DNA from: Azadirachta indica
Taxonomy: Eukaryota; Streptophyta; Magnoliopsida; Sapindales; Meliaceae
Reading direction: 5' to 3'
Length of the DNA stretch: 64,000 nt
Assembly: GCA_022749755.1 (NCBI GenBank)
Contig: CM040441.1
Span: 24,908,254 to 24,972,253 of the forward strand
The notes below the pieces were generated by a model. That model saw only the letters and a program-made list of their open reading frames with translations, did no database searches and was not told the origin of the DNA. The translations under genes were made by a program, and so were the position numbers. Every line of letters begins with the position of its first letter. The stretch's first letter is position 1. Below, piece after piece: positions 23,700 to 35,570 of this stretch.

Positions 23700-24430
23700 T
23701 AAGCATTAAATCTCTACATATTTGTTATGGAGGTAAGTTCCACCAAGTAAATGAAACGCAATTAAGTACCAAGTTACTAACAGTATCAACCACCTTATTT
23801 CCTTCATGGTAGATGTGTGTGAGAAATATAAAACTTCAAGGTAGAGATAAACAATTAAACCAATAAGCATATAGTGAACATGAGAGTATAATTTCATTAT
23901 TAGAAACAGGACAACCCTTGGGAGTAACTCTTAATCCATAAATGATGCCAGCCCCTTTTCCATGCTTCCTCTATGGCAAGAATAATGGCCATAAACTCAG
24001 TGAGAAAAGAATAATTATGCCCCAAGGATATAGAGAACCCATTAAGAAAGGAACCGCGATGGTCTCTAAATACTTCCACCCACACAACTAGTCTCGGATT
24101 ATTTTTTGACAGTACAACTATATTAACTTTTAACCAGCTAATGGTTGGAGGCTTCCAAAGAACTAAAAGGACAAAAGAAGCCTTCCTAAATTTTGGATCA
24201 ACACCCAAGCACAACAAGATCTCCAGGTCGTTAAAATGAGCCACATGACCTAGGGAGTGGCGACGAAGGATAATCATTAGATATTTGTAGGAAACCATAG
24301 CCCTAGCAACACTAGAATGAGTATTATGAAACCTCAAAAGATCATGACTTTTGCAAATTGTGTGAATCACACAATAGCAAGCAACAAACCATATATTTTG
24401 CAGTTGAGGAGCAAAAGGTTTGTTTTCCAA
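23700..24430 (-). mobile_element. LINE relic, RNase H-like region
   Basis: A 176-codon minus-strand frame (24430-23900) ends in the RNase H-like module often found at the 3' end of plant L1-type LINEs: WKPPTISWLKVNIV, then EVFRDHRGSFLNGFSISLGH, then LTEFMAIILAIEEAWKRGWH followed by LWIKSYSQ. The usual acidic residues of an active RNase H are partly replaced (KVNIVV in place of the KVNTDG pattern). Sequence down to 23706 continues the C-terminal portion in a second frame. A dead fragment. Confidence 0.7.
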
Positions 24431-27400
24431 AACCCTAAAGTTGGAACAAATCTCTATTTATGCGAAGTCTATTATGAAAAATAATATGGTTAGGCAATTT
24501 CGGGTTCAGTTCATTTTCTTAAAAAATTGAACCAAACTAAAATAGAATTTGAGTTTAAGATATTGAATCGAATTAGTTTGATTTGGTTTGGTTTCAATTT
24601 TAAGTATTCGATTCCTAAATTTCACCAAAATTTTATGTAAGTTCCTAACTTTTTTAATAATTATAAAAGGCGAGATAAATTTTTTAAATTTATATATTAA
24701 TATCTCATATTTTTATGTGCGTTATATAATATTATATATTATTTATTTATTTATATATAAACTTTAGGAGCTTAAATAAAATTTTACCAAAAAAAAACAA
24801 ATGAAGCAGAGCAGCATTGTTTAGAGTTCAAAAATGCCATTGATCCAAAGCTATATTGTATAATCTTTTAAAGCTTAAAATTCATCTCTCTATAACTAAT
24901 TTTCAACCAATATTTCTAAAAATTCTCTTATAATTCTTCTCATATATTTTTTTCTTATAATCTTATGAAAACTTTAGGACATATTGTTATAATATAATAT
25001 TAATATATCAATTTTTATCAATTAGTTTGTATAGAAATATATCTATACATAGAACTACATACTATTTATTTATTGTACTAAGGAATTTTATGTTCTAAAA
25101 ATTTTAAGCGAAAAAGATTCTTAGGTCTTTAAGATATAGTCTATTATACATTTTAGTCTCAATAGTTTAAAAAATTACTTATTTAACTCTTAATTGGATA
25201 AATTAGTTAAATACTAAACACCTATATAAAGTTTATATTTATATCACACAACTAACTCTAAACATATGAAATTATTTTAATAACATGTATATTATTAGTA
25301 TGCAAACTTCTATACAAGTTGATTTAAGATAAAAAATATTAATTATGAGGAATATGTGATAATAATGTTATTTGTCATATCAATTTCTAGAGGAGCAAAA
25401 ATTCTTCTGTAAGAGAATTCAACAATTAATTTAAAGAACACACGTCTTATATTTTTTCAGAACGTGATATTCATTGATGTTCAAATCTTTCCATGCCTCT
25501 TCGCTGTTACTCGACAATTAGCACAATAGTCCTCCTAGTGGTAACAAAGGAGATTACAAGAAAGAGGATACAACATAAAGAAATGGTATTCAATCCAAAC
25601 CAACTTCGATATAAATCTTAAGTCAAGAAATTATTCACTTCTTGGATGCACGAGCTAAGAATATGACGACTACAAGAGAAAAGATCTTTTACAACTAAAA
25701 AAATCAGCTGCAAATATTATAAGTTCAGCCTCAAAAGTGTTTTTTATCAAGAATTCATCAGTTTTTTGGGTATACCAATTTTCTCTTTTTTTCTATTTTT
25801 TATTTGTCTGATTTTTCCTTTTTTTTTAATTTGTTTTTGTGTAGTTTTCCTGTTTTTTAGTCTTTTTTTTATTTATTGTATTTTTAATTTTGTTCAAGTT
25901 TTTTAATACAATTGATTTATATCAATTACCAATATAACTACAAATGGCAAAAAATGAAATTAAAATAACAAATATTATTTAACTAAAAATAGAAAAATTA
26001 AAAATATAATAATAAATATTATTGCCAATATAATCAACAAAATTCTACATTCCAATCCACAATATGCAAACATCATTGTCACTTCATTTCCAACATAATT
26101 CAAAATTCATCATCCCAATATAAATAAAAGTAAACAAACATAATTCTCAATCTAACTTAAAATAAAGTAAAATGAAAATCAAATCCCAATGCCAACATAT
26201 GAATATCAACAGGTCGCTGACCTATTACAAAAAAGCTATTGAATATCTTATGGATTTTCAGTATAAACTTTCTTTATATACACTGCAAACACAAAATAGA
26301 ACAATAAAAATTAAATTTTAACTCAATTAATACAATAAAATACGAATACCAATGCAACTAAATTAAATGTTAAAAGTGCTAGAAGAGAGAGACCTTTGCT
26401 GTTATGATTTTAGCAATCAAAATTAGTTGGGGTAGCATCAAAAGCTGGATAATAATAATAATAATAATAATAAACCTAAATAAAAAAAAAATTATTTAAG
26501 GAAAAAACTTACTAGGAAATTTGTTGTAGAAGTAGTACCCAATATTTCAATGCAGCTAAATCATAATCTCTTACCTTTTTCTTCTTTGTCATAACCTCCT
26601 ATTTAAAAATGCAAGCGAAAAATAAAGAATCTTTCCCAGGTTCCGAGTACAAACTTTGGCTAATGAACATAAGCCGACTATGTTCTATTTCACATGTTGT
26701 CCACTTATCCTTCCAAAATCTATAACAAACAGTTATTTGTTCACACGTGTTATTGTATATGGTAGGGAAGCTTCGGTAGCAAATTACATTCCTAGTGCAA
26801 AAAGCAAGCAGCAAAACAGCAGAAAACAGTCGAAAATAATAGCATACAACAGCAGAATACAGCAAAAGCAGATACACAGCACCTCCAAGCAAAAATTAGC
26901 ATAGCAAACAGATTAAGCAACTAAAAACCCAGAAGCTAACAACATGCCTAGCAGCCAGCAATAGCATTTAAATCATGGCAAGAAGCATAAAACATTAAAC
27001 ACACCAGCAAGGAAAATACATGACAATTTATGGTTAGTTATATACATTATCTAGTTGAAGGAATATTTGCTATTGATCTAATTAATTAGTATATTTAGTA
27101 TAGTTTTTTCTACAACATAAATTAGAAAAAATGAGGCCGTCAAGGAAGCCACCTTGAGTTGCCAAATGTTTAGCTGCAAAAGATATTAAATATTTACTAG
27201 TTTCAGTTCAAAAATTTACTGAAAGAGCTCCTTCTTCAACCCATCCAATCTCAAATTTTTTAAAAAATAAAATAAAATCAATGAAAATTTGTGATAGAAA
27301 TCAAATGCAGTGAAGGCATTTACTTGTTGAAAGAAACAATGCTTTAATCTTCATAATTTCCATGGAGATGTACAAATGAACATACAAAATTCTCTCGCCT

Positions 27401-29345
27401 TTACAATTAAAATGTTAACGATTTCAATTAATTAATCAGTTCATGGATAATTGAATCTCTTCCAATTTCTTCCATTCGTTCCTTTATATGGTACTACTTG
27501 ATGATGAAAATCTTAGCCGAATTTAATTTAATTAATTAATACAATTGAAAATGCCAATCTCTTCCAACGTTCTTCCAACTTGTTCCTTTATATTGGGTGG
27601 CAAATTCTGCAACCAAATTAAGCAATTTGAATTACTATTTACTCAAAAACTAATCAATTTTATTCCAAATATAACTAAATATTTGTTAACATGTAAAAGA
27701 AAAAAAAAAAAACGAGTTTATTAAATTATAAAAAAAATTAATATGACATAATTATTCTGATAATTAATTAATTATGTCATTAACAAGCTTGCATTAATTT
27801 TTTGTAACCTTATTATTTTATGTTAACTTGAACCCACTAATTTCGCATTATAGTTATATCGAATTAATGAATCGTGTCAAAAATTGTCATAATTTATTAT
27901 GTTTCTTATTGCTTAATTTAGGTTATTTACATTTGATAACAACAATCGAATCTCTTGTTTCAAAAGAAAAAGAGATCGGGATATGTACATTTTTCTGGCT
28001 TTACAAACTGGAATATAAATATATATGTATGTAAATATAATTTATTAACATCTCATTAATAAAATTTTTATTCATATTGTATTGAGATTTCTATTTAATA
28101 TATAGATTTCAACATTACCAAAGAATTTCATTTAAGAAAAAAGTAAATAGAGTAGCAAGATATTACACTTGCTAGACAATATACGTGTATATAATAATTA
28201 AGGGGAAAGAAAAAGCTATAATAATTAATTAAGCCTGAAATCAATAATAGGTTGTATAATAGAAGGCTATTTTAGTAATATCATAGGAACAAGTTAATTA
28301 ATGCATGCAATTTGCAAGAAAATAATTAATAATATGTGGAGAAAAAATGTTAGTCGAGATTGAGAAATAATAAATTTTATTTTTTTGTTACAAATTTATG
28401 TAAAAAATATATTATTAATATGATTTTATGAAACATATCTTATATTTTAAAAAATATATATATATATGCTTAATGTAATGTCAAAAATTATGTTAGTAAT
28501 TTTCGTTGCAAATTGAATTTGTTTCACAATTCTTGGTTAATATATTGTTTGGAGTAAATAAAATATTATTTACAATTTATCAATTTTCTAAAAATAAAAA
28601 GATATAAAGAATTCAAGGAGAAGACATGGAAATGGTATAATTAGGCTTATATTAAAGGGCTCTATGCTCTAGGGGCATACTGAATTATAAGTTAGAAATA
28701 TAACTTTATTCAATAAAAAATAATTTTAAATTTCCATATATAATTGCACTTAATTAACTAAAGTTTTTGAATAAGTCAATATACTTCTTAACCAAGCCAC
28801 TTGCAGCTTGTTGTTCAAACTTTCATATATTATTTTATTATTTTTATTGCATTTAGACTTTTATTAAAAACTATTTTAAATTTTTGGATGTTATTTGGTT
28901 AATATTGAAAGACTTTTGAAAAGTAAAAAAATTATTTTTTTAATTAAAAAAAACTCAAAATTTGAGTTTCTGATTGTAAAGTTTTTTAAGTTTTTTTAAA
29001 AAATTAAAATTATGTAAAATACTCTTAATTTGTTTTAAATATTTTACAATATCATTTTAAATTATAAATTATTAAAATTTGTTTATTAAAATAGTTATTC
29101 AATTTTTTCAAAATTATTTATGACAATCAAAACCAATTAATAATTTTCTCATTAAAAACATTATTTATGTAAACTTTATGGGTAAAAATTTTCTTTTAAA
29201 AAAGTTATAGTAAACGTACCTTAAGACTATTAGCAATATTAGCTACTTTAGAAAGACTAGACTAGTGTAATATCAACACTTATATATCTTTTATCATATT
29301 ATATATAAAATTCTTTTTGTTTTTTTTGTTCCCTAAACCAAGAAA
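24431..29345. other. Gene-free AT-rich region
   Basis: 24480-24625 repeats the GGTTCAGTT/AACCAAAC phrases of the hAT-like element at 21087 and is probably a relic of the same family. An (ATA)n microsatellite lies at about 26449-26472. 26790-27000 is rich in CAGCA-type short motifs (for example AGCAGAATACAGCAAAAGCAG). The 97- and 82-codon overlapping frames around 26600-26900 show no recognisable protein. The rest is AT-rich with no supported gene. Confidence 0.5.
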
Positions 29346-30685
29346 CTTAAGCTCACATGAGTCGCCATGTCAGGTCGATATAGCATGCATAGTAAAATTG
29401 ATAAGCCTAGCACGGCCTGTAGAACGGTTATTGTTATTAATATATTTTTCTATATTTTAAAAATTAAAAATTAATTTAAATCAATAAAAATTAGTTGAAT
29501 AATACATAATTTGTTAAATTAAAAATAATAATAAATTAAACAAGTTTAAAACAATAATATATTTAATAAGTAATAAGTTCACGATATTTATTATTTATTA
29601 TTAAATTAAAATTTGGATGAATAATTACAATTTATAATAAAGTATGATCATTAATTACATTTTCATTATAATATAATTAAATATTTTAGATATTCATACA
29701 TATAAAATTATAAATACATAATATAATTATCAGTTATACCTAATTATAATTAATATAAAATAAAGACATTAACAATCATCAATTTATTATACTCTTATTT
29801 TTCTAAAAAAAAATGTTATATGTGAAGTTGTAAATTAATTTCAAAACAATTGTCAATCGTCACAATGTGTACTTAAAATTTATGCAAATTCTATATAGTT
29901 GTAACAATCAAAATCAAAATTTTATGTTTTATACAATTAAAATTCTAATTTTTTATTTTTGAATTTAAATTTAAGCAGTTTAAAGTTTATGTAAATTGCG
30001 TTAATTCTTTAATTTATTTTGTAACTACATAACTAATTAATGGAAGTAGTGGAGACATTTTAATTTTTCGTTTTTTAATGTTACAAAATTTCACATTTAA
30101 ACATTTTTACTTCATTTCATTTTATATCTAACTAACAAATAACATTTTATAATACAAATAAATATTAGAAATTACAAAATTACACCAAAAAAAAAAAACC
30201 TACTAGTCTTTCTATTTTAGGTAGATTAAAATTGAAATTGAACAAAAGTATAATATAATTACTATACAAGTTCAATATAGTCACAAAATTAAAATTTTAT
30301 ATTTTATCCATATAAAATTTTATAATTTTAGATTTAGATTTTATTTTAAAAATTTATTTAAATTTATTAACCAAAATTGCATGCATAATTAAATTTGTAT
30401 TAAATTTTATTTTAATAATTTTATAAGTTCAGTTTTATTATTTAAAATCAATTTCTTTTTTTGTCATGATGAATAGTAACTAACTATTGACTATCTCAAT
30501 AGCCCAAATAATAAAGCAGCTGGCCCATAAATAGTACTAGCACAGTCTAGCACGACATAATTACTGTTCATGACATGGCATAGAATGTGAGCCTATTTTC
30601 TTGACTTTGTCGAACTATGCTAATACTATTTACAAGTTAGGCTGTGCTAGGCTCAGGCTGACCCGTTCGTTTTACCACTTCTATC
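29346..30685. mobile_element. Possible decayed hAT-like element
   Basis: GCCTAGCACGGCCTGTAG at about 29405 and the inverted partner AGGCTGTGCTAGGC at about 30640 point toward each other, with further antiparallel similarity (GCTCACAT..GCCATGTCA against TGACATGGCA..TGTGAGCC). The right end resembles hAT ends (reverse complement TAGAAGTGGTAAAACG). No target duplication was found and the left end is unclear. Confidence 0.35.
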
Positions 30686-30829
30686 TAAACTATTTTATGA
30701 TGTATTAGATTTATCAAAAAAATCCCTTTCGCCTCACCCCTGTTGTATCATCATAATTAGCTTTAACACCAAATACAATAATTAATTTGCCTATACTCCT
30801 TTGATTTGATTGCAAATGAAATTAAAATA

Positions 30830-32680
30830 TAGGGATGGTAAAATTGGACATGACTCATGAAACTGACACAAACACGATATAAAATTTATATAGGTTCGGG
30901 TTGAGTAAAAATTAACATGATTACTATTTGTGTCATGTTTGTGTCAGATTGTGTTCAAATTTAATTTGCTCAACCTGCCACCCATTTATTTATGACACAA
31001 TTACTATTTAAATAGTAATCATGTCATGTTAATCCAATTAACTTGCTAACCCACCAACCCATTGACATAATTACTATTGTTTTTGAGTAGTTATGTTGGA
31101 TTAAGCGGGTAATCGAGTTAACACATTTAATTTGAATAATTTACCTGTTCAATATAAAAAAGATTTGGTTGCTTGGTTTCGAACCTAAGTCTTTATGATT
31201 AATTTAGTGAAAATTTTACCATTGAGCCACAACAACAATTTGGTATAATTTGTAAGTGCATTGTTTATGTGTTACAAAATATTTTGTTCTTCTTTAGTAA
31301 ATTACTTTCATAGTTTTAAAAGTACTTATTTTTCATTTGATATTAAAAAATAGTTACTTATAAATTGTAAATACAATAAAATTAAGATTATTTAACTTAA
31401 ATTTGATATATCCTTAATTTAAAATTAAGATATTTTAACTTATTCATAATGAATCATTTATAAATTTCTTGTAATATATTGTTTAAAAATAATTTTAATA
31501 GAGTTTTGATATGTAATTGTAAATTAAGTTATTATATCCCAATTAGGATCTTTACACATCTATCGTAATTTGAGTCTATTGCGTAACAATATATTCTTTA
31601 TCATTTATAATTTAATAATAGAAGTGACATACCACTTGATAGACATGTAACTTTTTTAAAACTTTCAAATTTAATTGCTAATATTTATTTAATTTTCTAA
31701 TTAAAGTGTGTCAATATAATTAGTTAAACCATATTGCTTGATTTATATAATTTTAATAATTTATGTGATAATTGACTTGTTAATGCATAATTATTACATT
31801 AATAATAGTATAAAAAAATTAATAGTTACTTAATACGTTACAAAAATTAAATACTGTCACATTTTGACTTTAAAAATTATAGTCAATTCATTGTACATAC
31901 ATTATGTTTTATATACTATATACATTAGATGGATGATTAAATAAATAATGATTCCAAGAATTTAAAACAATAATGAGAATAAAATTATCTACTAAAAATA
32001 TATCTAAATGATAAAATAGAAAGAAAATTTTATTTAATTTTTTTATAAAAAATAATACAGAAAATATAAAAATAGAGAACCATTTTTTTATCAAGACTAT
32101 AATTATTTTTATCTTTTAAGAATAAATTGAATAATATATTTTTCGATTATAAAAATTTACAAAAAAAAACTTATCTATAATCGATCTTCACAAAATATCA
32201 TATTCATAAATGATTTTTACAAGAAATTTATTTTTTTTAATTTCTAAATTGGTTTTAGAAATAAATGTATTATATCACACTTTTAATTTTTTATTTTAGT
32301 AATTTTTTAATTTGAAATTACTTTTCATTAAATAATTTTAGTTAATTACTTATAATAATTTAGTATTCATAAATTAAAATAATTCTATGTAAAATAAAAA
32401 AGTGTAATATAAATAGAAATTAAAATACATAAATAAATAATGTATTCATAATTTAAACAAAAATGTGGTTGTAGTTCGGTGGTTAAAATTATATGAAATT
32501 AAAGTCTTGGGTTTGACTCTTTACAATTAGAACAATTTTTTACTTAAATTAAACGGGCCAATCTGACACGATTACCAGATTAATAAATAGGTTGTTGAGT
32601 TATATTGTGTCACCTATTTAATAAATAAGTCGTATTCAGGTTTAAGACTTCAGACAAGATTAATTATTTGACACTACCAG
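30830..32680. mobile_element. hAT-like element with long inverted arms carrying tRNA-like boxes
   Basis: The left end TAGGGATGGTAAAATTGG is hAT-like. The left arm (to about 31245) and the right arm (32461-32680) are inverted: both carry a GGTAATCG(A/T)GT phrase, TTTAATTT(G/A)A(A/G)T, then a stretch with a Pol III box-like pair. On the left the pair reads on the minus strand (GGCTCAATGG and GGTTCGAAACC); on the right on the plus strand (TAGTTCGGTGGTTA and GGGTTTGACTC). The interior is AT-rich without coding sequence. The right terminus and target duplication are not clear. Confidence 0.45.
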
Positions 32681-33575
32681 TGATCCCGAATTGCCTCCTT
32701 CATAAAAATGCAAAGGAAAAAACACACTTTACTATAATACAGTGATTCATTAACATCAAATAATTTAAATAAACAAATAAAATAACTAATCATGATTGAC
32801 AATTATTTGATTACAAGCAAATAACAACTCATGGTAGATATATAGTATGATTCAAATTATTACTTATAGTGCATTTTGGGAGTAGTTTTGTTCTTGCACA
32901 CCCTTGATGTTTTTTGATCATTTCGAGTTTTAGTAACATTTAAGTACAAATGTTTGATGTTTTGTAAGTGAAGTTTTTTATTCTCATCTAAACTTTTTTC
33001 AAAATAAAAATTACTACCATGGAACATGTATCATTACTATAAATAAAATATGTACTTTATTACTAAAAAGGCCAATAACCAAAACAATTATTAAGAAATA
33101 ACATTTTAGATTCATCAATAAAGTGAAAAAATTGAGTTGAAGTTAAAAAGACAAACATATTTAATTATCTAATGCAACAAAATTTAATTAATTAAGTGCT
33201 AAGTAAGATAACAAGTAGACCTTTATTGTTACCCATTCTTGAATTAATTTTTATTATCATTAAAATTTGTTTTATCACTGAAAAAATGATAAGTATTATT
33301 GCTTATAATTCTTATACCGTAATTTTTGTAATTTTCAATTTATTTATTGTATTATTCAGTTTGATTAATGGCAGAATATATTGATCAGTTAAAATGGTAT
33401 AAAGCTGATAATACAACATAAAGTCAAATGATAAAAGATAACATATGTAGCTTATATTATTAATTACTTTATTAAATGACAAAATTTCTAATAAACTGAT
33501 TTTCAAAAGTCATAAAATACTAAAAATTGGAATTAAAAAGAGAATAGAAGCATAGTCCAAATCCAAATAAGAAAT
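32681..33575. other. Gene-free AT-rich stretch
   Basis: No coding pattern, repeat or RNA gene recognised; short AT-rich open frames only. It is the 3' flank of the WAK-like relic. Confidence 0.5.
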
Positions 33576-34484
33576 TCATGCATTTAGAGGCAGTACTTCA
33601 TCTATCTTATCACCACCATTTTTTGAAATCAACAAGTCTGCTTCAATGGAAAAACAAGCAGTTCCATTAAAAAATGATCCAGTCCCGGTGGAGGAAGAAC
33701 CAGTTTCCAAGTTATATCCTATTATGTCGACATCTTCGCAATCAATGATCTCTTCAAAATTTGGTGGCACAATGGAATCTTCTCTGATCTTGATTAATTC
33801 AGTTGCTACTTCTCTCATTGTAGGTCTCTTCTTCCCATTAAGATTCAAGCATCTTTGTGCAAGTTTAGCAACTATCATAATCTCTTCTTTGTCTCCTTCC
33901 TTGAGAACTCGAGAATCAAGCACCTCAAATAGACGGTTCTCTTTCATTGCACAAAGAAAATATGTTGCTAAACTTTTATCTTCTTCACAAGTAGTTGAAC
34001 GAATTGGTTTTTGTCCTGTTAAAAGTTCAGTAAGAACTACTCCAAAACTATATACATCACTTTTTTCTGTAAATTGACTTGACCGAAAATACTCTGGATC
34101 TAAATATCCGAAAGTCCCTTGAACTTGTGTAGTTAAATATGTTTGATCAATCGTCATAGATCTTGAAGTTCCAAAATCTGAAACTTTTACACGATACTTA
34201 TCATCCAAAAGTATGTTTGCAAATTTGATGTCTCGATGATAAATAGGGATTGAAGCTGCTGAATGTAAATATGATAGAGCACTTGAAATTTCAACAGCAA
34301 TGTGTGAGCGCATTTCCCATGTGATTGGAAACTCCTTAGTTTGATCGTGTATATAATGAAAGAGAGTTCCATTGGGAATGAATTCATAGACAACAAGAGG
34401 AACTTCTGTCTCTAAGCAACATCCTAATAGTTTAACCACATTTCTGTGGTTAATTTGAGATAGAATTACCACCTCATTGATTCA
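33576..34484 (-). pseudogene. WAK-like receptor kinase, 5'-truncated (C-terminal kinase part)
   Basis: A long minus-strand frame encodes the kinase domain of the wall-associated-kinase-like family from the [18 protein letters not shown] segment to the C-terminus: hinge [11 protein letters not shown], catalytic HRDIK (Asp at residue 81 of the frame), DFG (99), [11 protein letters not shown] and the [11 protein letters not shown] segment. Missing are the extracellular GUB/EGF part, the membrane segment, the glycine loop and the ATP-binding Lys. Just upstream the family's FINEVV segment reads with TGA where the Phe codon belongs, and beyond that the sequence is unrelated. The frame opens with GTG, not ATG. 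A 5' truncation (deletion or transposition) is the simplest reading; an expressed kinase-lobe fragment is unlikely but the 298-codon frame has stayed open. Confidence 0.8.
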
Positions 34485-35139
34485 CCTCCTGTAATTCATT
34501 TGGGAAAGCTAAGTAAGCAGTCTGCAATGCTAGAAGGTAATGCAATAATGTTTGTCTCCACTGGGAACAAATGAGCATTCCTAGGAACTTTTGAAAATTA
34601 TTATTTTCTTTTAAAAGAAAGATGTAAGCACTGTTTTTTCTATATTTCGGGATCACAAAATGCTTATCCATTGTGAAAAAGTCAAAACAATTCCTTACCA
34701 AATTCATAGAATTAAAGCATAGAAGACCAATATTGACTCAGACGACAATAGACTTGTGAGTTAAATCACATCAAAAAATAAATATCTTGTGAGACTTATA
34801 ACTGCTCCACCAAGTGTAAAGAATCAACATCATTTTTACATTTGTTTCGTTCAACTCACATACATTTGCATCATCACTTAATTCATCATCAGAACCCGAA
34901 TCCTTCTAATTACCTCCAATAAACTGCATGTAATTAATAGAAATATATTGCTATGATCTAATTCTGACTCTAGAAGGTTTATAACAGTATTATGTTATAA
35001 AAGAAGTGAACACAAAGCAAAGCAAAAACAACCACAATACAACATGGAATAAGTAAACAACAATAACTTCACCAAGATGAAGACTTTAGATATATCCCTA
35101 CATGCGACATGCATTAAATGCAGCTAAAGATGCTCTGTC
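34485..35139. other. 5' flank of the WAK-like relic; short repeat shared with the window's right end
   Basis: 34951-35003 (core AGAAGGTTTATAACAGTATT then ATGTTATAAAA) is nearly identical to 63950-64000. No gene recognised; the 77-codon minus frame at 34474-34707 resembles nothing I know. Confidence 0.5.
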
Positions 35140-35570
35140 TGTTGACATGTCCTAAGTTACATCACTCTATCAAGCTTTTTCTTGGTGTTTAATTACTTTG
35201 ATATGTAAGATATTATGCTAATAGTTAAGAGATAGTTAAATACTATTTTCTTAAACATATTTTAGTGTAAACAAACACTTAAAAGGTGTTTTAATGAAAG
35301 AGTATTAAGAGATGTTTTAATAAAATACAAATTAGTCCTCTCCTTCTAAAAGTAAAACACAATGTATTCACTTTCTATCAATGTACAATTAAGATACTGT
35401 GTGTAATTTAAAAGAGACTAAAGGGGAGAAATCAATTTATTCTCCATTAGATTGCATCTCTTATGGCTCAAGGTATGTATTATTATTTTTTCAATTATTA
35501 AGAATCTATTTTGTGAATATCATGTACTTCTACAATCCTAAGATTTAGAATCCATGTGATTATTTTAGAC

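Noticed and set aside
26599..26904. Overlapping 97- and 82-codon frames on both strands
   Set aside because: No recognisable domain, no promoter, and the region is filled with CAGCA-type short repeats.
31145..31245. tRNA gene on the minus strand
   Set aside because: Box A and box B are present but no acceptor stem or anticodon arm can be paired; better explained as SINE-derived sequence in a transposon arm.
33646..34077. 143-codon plus-strand frame
   Set aside because: Antisense of the WAK-like kinase frame, whose motifs are unmistakable.
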